Shown piece by piece: positions 20,296 to 28,930 of a stretch of 37,574 nt of DNA (its first letter is position 1; each line of letters opens with the position of its first letter). This DNA comes from Pseudoalteromonas shioyasakiensis (GTDB lineage Bacteria; Pseudomonadota; Gammaproteobacteria; Enterobacterales; Alteromonadaceae), in NCBI RefSeq assembly GCF_022398475.1, contig NZ_JAKEVM010000031.1, positions 1 to 37,574 of the forward strand. Reading direction: 5' to 3'. A program made the translations under genes and the position numbers. The notes beneath the pieces are model-generated. The model searched no databases. It was not told the DNA's origin and saw nothing but the letters and a program-made list of their open reading frames with translations.

Positions 20296-20325
20296 AAAAA
20301 ACCGAGCTAGTTGCTCGGTTTTTTA
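20296..20325. terminator. Bidirectional terminator between M28 peptidase and hubP/fimV genes
   Basis: AAAAACCGAGC pairs with GCTCGGTTTTT around a TAGTT loop. It lies 15 bases after the peptidase stop and 17 bases beyond the stop of the opposing gene. A-runs and T-runs flank it on both sides. Confidence 0.9.
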
Positions 20326-20341
20326 TTGTCAGTTTTACTTA

Positions 20342-23300
20342 TTACTCGTTAATTTTAGCCTTAAGTGATTGTGCTTCTTCTTGCACTTCCTCTGGACCAT
20401 TGGCAATAACATCTTCAATGGCTTGCAACGCTGAGTCAAAGTCGTCTATTTCGATATATGCCCGAGCTAAGTCCAGTTTCGCTGAGTAACCACCACTTTC
20501 GGCATCAACATCAGTTGGGTTCTCACCCGCTAGTAAGTCATTAAAATCACTCAGCCCTACATCCATATCAACCTCATCATAAGGTTCGTGGTCGAGTGCT
20601 TCATCGTCACTTTGTTCAAGTAATGAATCGATATCTACAAACTCATCCGTTGAAGTAGTTTGTTGCCCCTCGGAATCTAATGCCTGTACTTCAGGTTCAA
20701 CTGGCTGTTCGCTTTCACCCTGTAAGTCTTCATTTAATAGTGCATTAAAATCAACGTCGAACTCACTGGCATCAGCAATATCAGCTTCATCTGGCTCTGC
20801 TAATTCATTTAACAGCGCATCAAAGTCTGTTTGAGTAAGGTCAGCCATAAAATCATCATCGATTTCATCGTCTGACAGCTCACTTAAATCAGCCTCGTCA
20901 GCTAAATTGGACTCGATATCAGCTAATGTTTGCTCTGCTTCTACGGCATCATCAAGTTCAATATCGTCCAATTCGAATTCAGGGAACTCTTCTAATTCGT
21001 CTTGGCTATCAGCCACCTCATCGTCAATTGGCGCTTCGCTCGTTAACTCTGTTGTGCCTTCACTCTGTGATTGTTCCGATAAGTCGTCATCAGGATCAAG
21101 AATATCATCTTCTGTAAATTCATTATCAAGCAAGATCTCATCATCAAAATCATCGTCTAGCTGATCAAGCTCATTACCCGTTGCTAATGAATTAGCAAGG
21201 TCTTGCTCTGCCTGACTTAACTGTAATGGTGCATCTTCATCTAACTCACTAGAAGTGCCTTCATCAGACTCATCCAATTCAAAACCAGCTTCATCTAACT
21301 CAAGCTCTGGATACTCTTCCAACTCTTGGCTAGGAGTCACCGTATCTTGCTGTAATGGCTCTTCGTCGGCGGTTAAATCAAATTCATCAGTTAGGTCTTC
21401 ATCTGCTAGCGGATCATCGCCTAAATCAATTTCAACTTCTTCTATGTCTTGCTCTGGTTCATCTATTGACCAGTCTGGTGCTTCGACATAGTCATCTTCT
21501 TCACCAATTTCATTTAATAACTCATCAACACTTTTCAGTGACGGATCAGCAAACTCGTCAAGGCTATCATCTTCATCTAATAGCTCATCGCTATCTTCAT
21601 TAAACTCTTGATTGAGCGCTTCATCGATATCAACTTCATCTGTATCATCAACCAACTCTGATGCAATCGATTCAACATTCATGTCATCAACCGCTTGATC
21701 AGCATCGGCTAAATCTTCTAGCGATTCTTGTAGATTCTCATCATGCTCTGCACTGTCACTCTGTTCATGACTTAAATCTGAGATCTGGGCTTCAGTGTCT
21801 TGCTTCAGCTCATTTGTTTGCTGAATAAGCTCTTCGAGCTCATCATTAACGTCAGAGTCCTGCTCATCACTAGCGTCTTCATCAAGTAATGAGTCAATAT
21901 CTGCTACATCGAGCTCGTCGTCTTGCTCAGCATTGTCATCAATATCTGAGCTACTTTCATCTGTTAACTCAGGTTCTTCTGACTCTGCATCAACCTCATG
22001 AAGTAGTGAGTCTATTTCATCAGTATCAAACTCATCGCTTAAATCATCCGTAATAGGCTCTTCGGTAAGCTCTTCAACTGGTTCTTGTTCTGGCTCTTCC
22101 TGCGCTTCATCCAATAATGAGTCGATGTCATCGACATCTAAATCATCATCAAGCTCATCTTCGTCAATTAAATCGTCTGCACTAGGTTCTTCGATTGACT
22201 CTTCAACCAGCTCTTCAGATTCAGGCTCTTCTTGAGCTTCATTTAATAGTGAGTCGATGTCATCGACATCTAAATCATCATCAAGCTCATCTTCGTCGAT
22301 TAAATCGTCTGCACTAGGTTCTTCAATTGACTCTTCAACCAGCTCTTCAGATTCAGGCTCTTCTTGAACTTCGTCTAACAGCGAGTCAATGTCATCAACA
22401 TCTAGGGCATCATCAAGTTCGTCTTCGTCGATTAAATCGTCTGCGCTAGGTTCTTCTGCAAGCTCTTCAGGCTGCTCCTCAACAAGCTCCGTTTCAGGCT
22501 CTTGCTCTACATGCGCCTCATCTAATAATGAATCAATATCATCAACATCTAGGGCATCATCAAGCTCGTCTTCGTCGATTAAATCGTCTGCGCTAGGTTC
22601 TTCTGCAAGCTCTTCAGGCTGCTCCTCAACAAGCTCCGTTTCAGGCTCTTGCTCTACATGCGCCTCATCTAATAATGAATCAATATCATCAACATCTAAA
22701 TCATCATCAAGCTCGTCTTCGTCGATTAAATCGTCTGCGCTTGGCTCTTCTACGAGCTCTTCAGGCTGCTCCTCAACAAGCTCTGCTTCAGGCTCTTGCT
22801 CTGCTTGTGCCTCATCTAATAATGAATCAATGTCATCGACATCTAAATCATCATCAAGCTCATCTTCATCGATTAAATCGTCTGCGCTAGGTTCTTCTGC
22901 AAGCTCTTCAGGCTGCTCCTCAACAAGTTCAGCTTCAGGCTCTGTTTGTGTCTCATCTAGCAATGAATCAATGTCATCAACATCGAGGGCATCATCAAGC
23001 TCGTCTTCGTCGATTAAATCGTCTGCGCTAGGTTCTTCTGCAGGTTCTTCTTGAACTTCGTCTAATAGTGAGTCAATGTCATCAACATCAAGAGCATCGT
23101 TTTCTAATGCATCGTTAGCTTCAGCAACTGGCTCTTCTGTTTGTGCATCATCAATTAAGCTGTCGATATCGAAATCATCTTCATCGATGAGCTCATCCCC
23201 GCTTGGTTCTTCGGCTGGCGCTTCTTCTTGAACTTCATCTAACAGCGAGTCAATGTCATCAACATCCAGCGCATCATCAAGATCATCGCTTTCTAATGCA

Positions 23301-24913
23301 TCGTTAGCTTCGGCTGCTGGCTCTTCTGTTTGCGCTTCATCAATTAAGCTGTCGATATCGAAATCGTCTTCATCAATAAGTTCTGCTTCAACATTAGTTG
23401 TTGAGGCATCATTATTTTCATCGAGTAAGTCATCAATATCGTCTAGGTTTACATCTTGATTAGAATCCGTGTTGTTTTGCTCATCAATTAAGCTATCAAT
23501 GTCAAAATCATCTTCAGCGTCATCTTCTGCAAGCTCTTCACTAAGCGCTGCCATTTCATCATTGGCGTTATCTAACGAGTCATCTTCATCAGTATCAAAT
23601 AGGTCATCAATGTCATCAGCACTTAAAATATCACCCGATGAATCTGCTGGAGACTGTTCGCTATCTAGGTCAATTTCATCACCTAAACTATCGTCATCGG
23701 TTTGATCGAAATCTTGCTGTAAAAATGCATCTAAATCATCATCGTCAGCACTACTTGAAGACTCATCATTAAACTCGATATCATCACTTAATAAACCTTC
23801 TAGCTCATCTTGATTTAAAACACTGTCGTCTTCATCAAAACTATCATCAATGCTGTCGTCAAAAATGATGTCATCATCTGGTAGCATGTCTTGGTCTAAG
23901 TCGTCATCTAACCGCACACTCAAGTCATCATTGTCTTCAACCGGATCTGGCACTAGCGGATCAGTTTCTATAATTGCTTCTAAATCATCATCAGCATTAT
24001 AACTTGGGCTTTGAGGTAAAAATTCATCGTCATCGCTTGCATCTGTATCATCATTGGTGCTGTTGCGTTTTTTCAAAAACATCACAACGGCTGCAATGAT
24101 CAGTAAAGCAGGAATAAACATTAATGCACCGAGAACAAATGGGTTGCTCAGTAAACTCGAAAAACTAAACCCACTGTCCTCTTCAATCTTTTTTGCTTTT
24201 TGCTGCTCTATGATTTCATTTTGTTTAGTGATCAGTTCTTTCAGCTGCTTTTGAATTTCACTGTCTTGGCCAAGTTGATCACGAACGGTTTCAAGCTCTT
24301 TAGAAATACCGCTCAGTTGTTTTTTGAGCTTGTTGTTCTCAGCTAGGATTTCTTCAACATTTTCAACCGACGATTTAAACTGCTTTTGTAACTCTACTAG
24401 CTGCGTGCCCTGCTCTGTTTTAATGGTGTTGATTTCTTGCTTAAGTTCTTGTTTTGCTTCGTCTACATCAACTTTACGGGCTTGAGTTACTTTCTTTTGC
24501 GATTCATTAATTTCAGCTGTAGTCAGCGTACCATTTTTCTTTTTTTCCCACAGCTCATCATCTTGTTCAGAACGCGCTTTTGCTAATGTCGGGTTGACCG
24601 CACGCATTTCTGCAATGGTTGGAATTTTTAGGTATGCGCCATCACGCATATGATTTAGGTTTTGATCTAAAAATGACGATGGGTTTTTGTCATACAGAGC
24701 TTGCATGACCTGATAAATGCTTACAGAGTTGTCAGGGCGAATTTTAGCGGCAATACGCCATAATGTATCGGTCGGTTTAATTGGACCAATAGAGCGCCCC
24801 TGCGCACCGTAATCGACACCTTTAGGGCCTTTAAGTGTGGTGCCTTCATCAGAGTATGTCGGTGTTACCACCAATGCAGACGCTAATATGAAGAGTGTTG
24901 CTAAACCGCGCAT
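20342..24913 (-). CDS. fimV: FimV/HubP-type polar landmark protein with acidic tandem repeats
   Basis: This is a 1523-residue giant. Residues 1-21 form a signal peptide. A FimV-type LysM region (PTDTLWRIAAKIRPDNSVSI onward, about 45-100) should bind periplasmic peptidoglycan. Next come a coiled coil (about 150-245) and one membrane helix (about 260-283). About 1190 cytoplasmic residues follow, dominated by Asp and Glu. Within these lie nine copies of LDVDDIDSLLDE and seven of EEPSADDLIDEDELDD. The last 50 residues form the FimV C-terminal helical motif (KLDLARAYIEIDDFDSALQA). The architecture matches HubP of Vibrio and Shewanella, which recruits ParA-type, chemotaxis and flagellar proteins to the pole. 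AGGA precedes the ATG. hubP is an equally good name. Confidence 0.93.
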   Translation of the reverse strand: MRGLATLFILASALVVTPTYSDEGTTLKGPKGVDYGAQGRSIGPIKPTDTLWRIAAKIRPDNSVSIYQVMQALYDKNPSSFLDQNLNHMRDGAYLKIPTIAEMRAVNPTLAKARSEQDDELWEKKKNGTLTTAEINESQKKVTQARKVDVDEAKQELKQEINTIKTEQGTQLVELQKQFKSSVENVEEILAENNKLKKQLSGISKELETVRDQLGQDSEIQKQLKELITKQNEIIEQQKAKKIEEDSGFSFSSLLSNPFVLGALMFIPALLIIAAVVMFLKKRNSTNDDTDASDDDEFLPQSPSYNADDDLEAIIETDPLVPDPVEDNDDLSVRLDDDLDQDMLPDDDIIFDDSIDDSFDEDDSVLNQDELEGLLSDDIEFNDESSSSADDDDLDAFLQQDFDQTDDDSLGDEIDLDSEQSPADSSGDILSADDIDDLFDTDEDDSLDNANDEMAALSEELAEDDAEDDFDIDSLIDEQNNTDSNQDVNLDDIDDLLDENNDASTTNVEAELIDEDDFDIDSLIDEAQTEEPAAEANDALESDDLDDALDVDDIDSLLDEVQEEAPAEEPSGDELIDEDDFDIDSLIDDAQTEEPVAEANDALENDALDVDDIDSLLDEVQEEPAEEPSADDLIDEDELDDALDVDDIDSLLDETQTEPEAELVEEQPEELAEEPSADDLIDEDELDDDLDVDDIDSLLDEAQAEQEPEAELVEEQPEELVEEPSADDLIDEDELDDDLDVDDIDSLLDEAHVEQEPETELVEEQPEELAEEPSADDLIDEDELDDALDVDDIDSLLDEAHVEQEPETELVEEQPEELAEEPSADDLIDEDELDDALDVDDIDSLLDEVQEEPESEELVEESIEEPSADDLIDEDELDDDLDVDDIDSLLNEAQEEPESEELVEESIEEPSADDLIDEDELDDDLDVDDIDSLLDEAQEEPEQEPVEELTEEPITDDLSDEFDTDEIDSLLHEVDAESEEPELTDESSSDIDDNAEQDDELDVADIDSLLDEDASDEQDSDVNDELEELIQQTNELKQDTEAQISDLSHEQSDSAEHDENLQESLEDLADADQAVDDMNVESIASELVDDTDEVDIDEALNQEFNEDSDELLDEDDSLDEFADPSLKSVDELLNEIGEEDDYVEAPDWSIDEPEQDIEEVEIDLGDDPLADEDLTDEFDLTADEEPLQQDTVTPSQELEEYPELELDEAGFELDESDEGTSSELDEDAPLQLSQAEQDLANSLATGNELDQLDDDFDDEILLDNEFTEDDILDPDDDLSEQSQSEGTTELTSEAPIDDEVADSQDELEEFPEFELDDIELDDAVEAEQTLADIESNLADEADLSELSDDEIDDDFMADLTQTDFDALLNELAEPDEADIADASEFDVDFNALLNEDLQGESEQPVEPEVQALDSEGQQTTSTDEFVDIDSLLEQSDDEALDHEPYDEVDMDVGLSDFNDLLAGENPTDVDAESGGYSAKLDLARAYIEIDDFDSALQAIEDVIANGPEEVQEEAQSLKAKINE
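22080..23290 (-). repeat. Coding tandem repeat array inside fimV/hubP
   Basis: The array encodes the DIDSLLDE/SADDLIDEDELDD units. Two period lengths are seen: 147 bases (49 residues) in the middle and 132 bases (44 residues) toward the protein's C-terminal end of the array. Bases 22419-22551 and 22566-22698 are identical over 133 bases at a 147-base offset, which marks a recent duplication or gene conversion. Earlier units (about 23100-23500) are more divergent and alternate with FDIDSLID. Confidence 0.9.
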
Positions 24914-25175
24914 GCTGATCCTTTATGTTTTAAATGTTAACGCAGCAACCTTGGTTGCTTAAACATCAAGTAATTCTTGCAGAATTGATTCTTAATTATG
25001 TTTTCTTGCAAGCTCTATTCCAGCTGCAAACTATAACTTAGTTGCCTTGCAATATCTATTGCAACACCTTGATAGTAAATAGCTTAAATAATAGCGGCTG
25101 AGAGGCTTTTTTATTGTTATCGTTAAGTTTATACGCTTTTACAGCGTATGCGGCAATAATTTGGCAGTGAATTCA
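24914..25175. other. Upstream region of fimV/hubP, no gene
   Basis: This AT-rich leader and promoter region holds no credible ORF. It contains an 18-base palindrome at 25047-25064 and, nearer the start, a 7-base stem AGCAACC/GGTTGCT at 24944-24959 that would lie in the 5' untranslated RNA. I found no -35/-10 pair with good spacing. The asd terminator follows immediately. Confidence 0.5.
25047..25064. promoter_or_regulatory. 18-base palindrome upstream of fimV/hubP
   Basis: TTGCAATATCTATTGCAA has perfect 8-base arms around TC. It lies about 135 bases upstream of the fimV/hubP ATG, a reasonable distance for an operator. No regulator in the window obviously corresponds to it. Confidence 0.4.
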
Positions 25176-25204
25176 CAAAAAAAGCGGCAAATTGCCGCTT
25201 TTCT
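25176..25204 (-). terminator. Rho-independent terminator after asd
   Basis: AAGCGGCAA and TTGCCGCTT form a 9-base stem. On the minus strand it is followed by a run of seven T. It lies about 30 bases past the asd stop and ends the pdxB-asd transcript. Confidence 0.88.
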
Positions 25205-25233
25205 TAAATTTAGCTCAGCCTAAATCATCAGGT

Positions 25234-26250
25234 TTATAAATAATTTGCGATTAGCTCTTCAGCAATCTGCACACTATTTGTTGCCGCACCTTTGCGCGTA
25301 TTATCGCTAACAACCCACATGTTTAAACCATGCGGGTGCGAAATATCAGCACGTAAACGACCTACGTATACAGTATCGTTACCACTAGCGTCTGATACTG
25401 CAGTTGGATAATCGGCTAAATCTTCAATAAACTCTACACCAGGTGCATCGTTTAATAGCTGCTTCACATGTTCGATATCTACTGGCATACGCGTTTCAAT
25501 ATTAATCGCTTCACTGTGACCAAAGAACACGGGAACACGAACACAAGTAGGGTTAACCACAACACTGTTATCACCTAAGATTTTTTGTGTTTCGTTGACC
25601 ATTTTCATTTCTTCGCGGGTATAACCGTTATCTTCAAAGCTATCGATTTGTGGGATCACGTTAAAAGCAATTTGTTTAGGGAAAACAGCATTATCCATCG
25701 GGCGCGCATTCATTAAGTTTGCTGTTTGCTTAGCTAGTTCATCAACGGCTTCTTTACCCGCACCCGATACAGCTTGATAAGTTGATACGTTAATGCGGTC
25801 AATGCCATAAGCATCATAAATTGGCTTCAGTGCCACCAGCATTTGAATCGTTGAGCAATTAGGGTTTGCAATGATGTTGCGGTTTCTGAAATCCGCTAAG
25901 CTTGATGCATTCACTTCAGGAATAATTAGTGGCACATCGTAGTCATTACGAAAGTGTGAGGTATTATCAATTACCACACAGCCTGCGTCCGCCGCAATCG
26001 GTGCGTATTTTTCAGAGACACTGCCGCCTGCTGAAAATAAACCAATGTGAGCTTGGCTAAAATCAAACTCTTCAACATCGATTACTTCAATGCTCTCACC
26101 GCGAAATTGAATTTCTTCACCAGCACTACGGCTGCTTGCGAGTAAAAATAATTGGTCTACCGGAAACTTACGATCTTCTAAAGTTTCGATAATCTGACGA
26201 CCCACTAAACCTGTGGCACCTAATACGGCTACATTAAATTTTTGCGACAT
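25234..26250 (-). CDS. asd: Aspartate-semialdehyde dehydrogenase
   Basis: Asd reduces aspartyl phosphate to aspartate semialdehyde with NADPH, feeding lysine, diaminopimelate, threonine and methionine synthesis. The 338-residue protein has the Rossmann motif GATGLVGRQ at residues 11-19 and the catalytic Cys132 in ANPNCSTIQ. Length and sequence match the shorter Asd subgroup rather than E. coli Asd (367 residues). In E. coli the equivalent place beside pdxB holds usg, an Asd-like protein without the cysteine; here the cysteine is kept, so I call a true enzyme. AGAGGA precedes the ATG. It lies 32 bases after pdxB, probably co-transcribed. Confidence 0.95.
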   Translation of the reverse strand: MSQKFNVAVLGATGLVGRQIIETLEDRKFPVDQLFLLASSRSAGEEIQFRGESIEVIDVEEFDFSQAHIGLFSAGGSVSEKYAPIAADAGCVVIDNTSHFRNDYDVPLIIPEVNASSLADFRNRNIIANPNCSTIQMLVALKPIYDAYGIDRINVSTYQAVSGAGKEAVDELAKQTANLMNARPMDNAVFPKQIAFNVIPQIDSFEDNGYTREEMKMVNETQKILGDNSVVVNPTCVRVPVFFGHSEAINIETRMPVDIEHVKQLLNDAPGVEFIEDLADYPTAVSDASGNDTVYVGRLRADISHPHGLNMWVVSDNTRKGAATNSVQIAEELIANYL

Positions 26251-26282
26251 GTGTTTTCCTCTTTTGAATAAAGCAAATGGCT

Positions 26283-27404
26283 TTATTCGTTAATTCTAAA
26301 TCCCAGTGCAGCTAATGCGCCTTCACATGCACTGTTGGCAGCCACCGACAAAGTACTAAACTCGCGTCGTGGCGGGTAATTCTTGCGTAAACTATCAAAG
26401 CCTTCGCTTGCTAATTTACTTCGTAAAATGCCATCGTCGCGACGCACATCATAAATTAAGTGCACTAAGCGACCTATATCATCTAGGTTAAAGGTTTCAC
26501 CTAGCGTGACAGAGTGGCTAATTGGTTCTGGCAAAAAATCGTCCAGAGACTTAAGCGCTGCGATGCCTTCAAGCTCACATACTTGCTGATACAGCATTTG
26601 TGTACCGCGGGCTTTGCCTTCAAGTGTATGCCCTGCAATATGCACACTGGCATAACGTACATAATCAAGCAGAGGTGTCAGTATATTGGGTTCGTTTTCC
26701 CAAACATCAAGCACACAATCTAATTTTGCGCCTTGCTCAAACAATGCTAGCAATGCTTGGTTATCAATCACATCACCACGGCTTGCATTGATAATCGTCA
26801 TACCCGGCTTAAGTGCTTTTAAGCGAGTTTCGTCTAGCATGTGCAAGGTTTTATGCGGACCTTGTTTAACCAATGGCACGTGAAAAGTCACAATATCGGC
26901 TTGGGCTAGTAATGTGTCTAACTCAATATGCTCTGCAAGCTCACCGGCTTCATGTTTTGGTGGATCACATAACAATACATTCATACCAAGCAGGCTAAGC
27001 TTATCACGTAAACAGCTACCTATACTGCCAACACCCACTATGCCGATGGTTTTACCTTGTAATGAACTGGCATTTTCTTGGCTCAAGGCATACAAGCAGC
27101 TAATAACATATTCAGCAACCGCCACGGCATTACAACCTGGTGCGCTGCTAAATGCGATATTTCGCTCAGCAAGTAACTCGGTATCAATGTGATCAACACC
27201 TATGGTTGCTGTGCCCACAAATTTTAATTTATCTGCTTGAGTGAGTAAGGCTTTATCTACATTGGTAACAGAGCGGGTTAACAAGATATCAACCCCGACT
27301 AGCTGCTCGGGTTGAAGATTACGGCCATCAAATCGCTCAACATCACCAAAATCGGCAAAGTACTGCTCAACCAATGGCATATTTTGATCTGCAAGAATTT
27401 TCAT
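26283..27404 (-). CDS. pdxB: Erythronate-4-phosphate dehydrogenase
   Basis: PdxB oxidises 4-phosphoerythronate in the DXP-dependent pyridoxal phosphate pathway. The 373-residue D-2-hydroxyacid dehydrogenase has MKILADQNMPL at the start and the NAD-binding GIVGVGSIGSCL in the middle. The catalytic Arg/Glu/His set lies in NASRGDVIDN, DVWENEPN and HIAGHTLEGKARG. The C-terminal PdxB dimerisation domain is present (RREFSTLSV, GALAALGFRINE), which separates it from SerA or other relatives. Its start lies 86 bases below the fabB terminator, so it should have its own promoter. Confidence 0.96.
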   Translation of the reverse strand: MKILADQNMPLVEQYFADFGDVERFDGRNLQPEQLVGVDILLTRSVTNVDKALLTQADKLKFVGTATIGVDHIDTELLAERNIAFSSAPGCNAVAVAEYVISCLYALSQENASSLQGKTIGIVGVGSIGSCLRDKLSLLGMNVLLCDPPKHEAGELAEHIELDTLLAQADIVTFHVPLVKQGPHKTLHMLDETRLKALKPGMTIINASRGDVIDNQALLALFEQGAKLDCVLDVWENEPNILTPLLDYVRYASVHIAGHTLEGKARGTQMLYQQVCELEGIAALKSLDDFLPEPISHSVTLGETFNLDDIGRLVHLIYDVRRDDGILRSKLASEGFDSLRKNYPPRREFSTLSVAANSACEGALAALGFRINE

Positions 27405-27491
27405 TTGTGTGTCCGAGAGGCAGAAAGTGGCGCTATTGTAGCGAATTTATCAGTATTCGGATAGGTAACAACTAAGACTTTATAACAAATG

Positions 27492-27517
27492 AAAAAGCCG
27501 AGCTATTGCTCGGCTTT
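27492..27517 (-). terminator. Rho-independent terminator after fabB
   Basis: AAAGCCGAGC and GCTCGGCTTT form a 10-base stem around TATT, 20 bases past the fabB stop. On the minus strand a T-run follows. Confidence 0.88.
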
Positions 27518-27536
27518 AAGCAAATACTGGAGAGGT

Positions 27537-28751
27537 TTAACCTTTATATTTGCTCATTACTAATGTGGCGTTAGTGCCACCGAAACCGAAGCTGTTAGAC
27601 ATAACTGTATTTAGTTCAACGTCTTTACGCTCAGTTACAATATTTAGACCTTCAGCTTGCTCATCTAGTTCATCAATGTTGATAGATGGAGCAACAAAGT
27701 TATGCTCAAGCATTAATAGCGAGAAGATTGCTTCATGAACGCCTGCTGCACCTAAAGCGTGACCTGTCATCGCTTTGGTTGCACTGATCATTGGCGAGTT
27801 ACCACCAAATACTTCTTGAATAGCGCCAAGCTCTTTCACATCACCAACAGGTGTTGAAGTACCGTGAGTATTTAAGTAATCAATGCCGCCTTCAAGATCT
27901 TGCATTGCTTGCTTCATACAACGTACAGCGCCTTCACCTGATGGAGCTACCATGTCGTAGCCGTCAGACGTTGCACCGTAACCAGTGATTTCTGCATAAA
28001 TGTGCGCGCCACGAGCCAGTGCATGCTCAAGTTCTTCAACAACAACGATACCGCCACCGCCAGAGATAACGAAACCGTCACGGTTTGCATCGTATGTACG
28101 TGATGCTTTCTCTGGTGTTTCATTGTACTTAGTAGACAATGCACCCATTGCATCGAATTCCATTGCTAGCGTCCAGTGAAGCTCTTCACCACCACCTGCA
28201 AAGATTACGTCTTGCTTGCCTAATTGAATTTGCTCAACCGCATGACCGATACAGTGTGCAGATGTCGCACATGCAGAGCTTAGTGAGTAGTTAACACCTT
28301 TAATTTTAAATGGTGTTGCAAGACACGCCGAAGTCGTACTCGCCATAGTACGTGGTACCATGTAAGGACCAACACGTTTTACGCCTTTTTCACGTAAAAT
28401 GTCAGCCGCTTCAACTTGCCATTTAGATGAACCACCACCTGAACCCACTAATAAACCAGTGCGCTCGTTTGAAACTTGATCTTCACTAAGGCCTGCATCT
28501 GCAATCGCTTGTGACATTGAGATATAAGCGTATGCAGCAGCATCGCCCATAAAGCGCATCGCTTTACGATCAACAAACTCTTTAACATCAATATCGATTT
28601 TGCCAGATACGTTACTACGTAGGTTGTAGTCAGCAAACTCTTGGTTGAACGCGATACCACTACGGCCTTGTTTTAATGATTCTAATACTTCTTCTTTGTT
28701 GTTACCGATGCTTGAAACAACACCGATGCCCGTAATAACGGCTCTTCTCAT
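27537..28751 (-). CDS. fabB: 3-oxoacyl-ACP synthase I
   Basis: FabB condenses acyl-ACP with malonyl-ACP and is needed to elongate the cis-3-decenoyl intermediate of unsaturated fatty acids made by FabA. The 404-residue thiolase-fold enzyme has the triad Cys161 (SSACATS), His296 (NTHGTST) and His331 (TGHALGA). These are offset by two from Cys163/His298/His333 of E. coli Fab[19 protein letters not shown] at the start and two histidines rather than a FabH-type His/Asn pair support FabB. A FabR-like palindrome lies about 75 bases upstream. The FabA partner is not in the window. Confidence 0.95.
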   Translation of the reverse strand: MRRAVITGIGVVSSIGNNKEEVLESLKQGRSGIAFNQEFADYNLRSNVSGKIDIDVKEFVDRKAMRFMGDAAAYAYISMSQAIADAGLSEDQVSNERTGLLVGSGGGSSKWQVEAADILREKGVKRVGPYMVPRTMASTTSACLATPFKIKGVNYSLSSACATSAHCIGHAVEQIQLGKQDVIFAGGGEELHWTLAMEFDAMGALSTKYNETPEKASRTYDANRDGFVISGGGGIVVVEELEHALARGAHIYAEITGYGATSDGYDMVAPSGEGAVRCMKQAMQDLEGGIDYLNTHGTSTPVGDVKELGAIQEVFGGNSPMISATKAMTGHALGAAGVHEAIFSLLMLEHNFVAPSINIDELDEQAEGLNIVTERKDVELNTVMSNSFGFGGTNATLVMSKYKG

Positions 28752-28826
28752 GGGTAATTACCTTAGCTCTATACTAAATTGTGTTCTATTTTACGCTGAA
28801 ATTACTTTCGAAGTGGTCAGCTTTCT

Positions 28827-28844
28827 AGCGTACACATGTACTCT
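28827..28844. promoter_or_regulatory. FabR-like palindrome upstream of fabB
   Basis: AGCGTACACATGTACTCT is an 18-base dyad, AGCGTACA-CA-TGTACTCT, with one mismatch between arms. It resembles the FabR operator found before fabA and fabB in other gammaproteobacteria. A TGGTCAG, like half of a FadR site, lies at 28814-28820 between this palindrome and fabB. Identity with the FabR consensus is from memory. Confidence 0.55.
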
Positions 28845-28930
28845 GAATGTCTAGCTTATAAATAACGCCAGACTATTTCAAAGAAAACACGTAAAATAAT
28901 GAAAAAAGTTTGTAGTTAATTAGTTAAACC

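Noticed and set aside
22389-23054. 221-residue open frame rich in serine on the strand opposite the acidic repeats
   Set aside because: It is the antisense of Asp/Glu-rich codons, which read as Ser and Ala repeats. It has no start signals and lies wholly inside the FimV/HubP coding array. Similar serine-rich frames at 20907-21164, 21255-21491, 23253-23459 and 23469-23705 have the same origin.
22080-23290. Regular repeats that could suggest a CRISPR array
   Set aside because: The units are 132-147 bases, stay in frame and encode a protein repeat. There are no short direct repeats with unique spacers.
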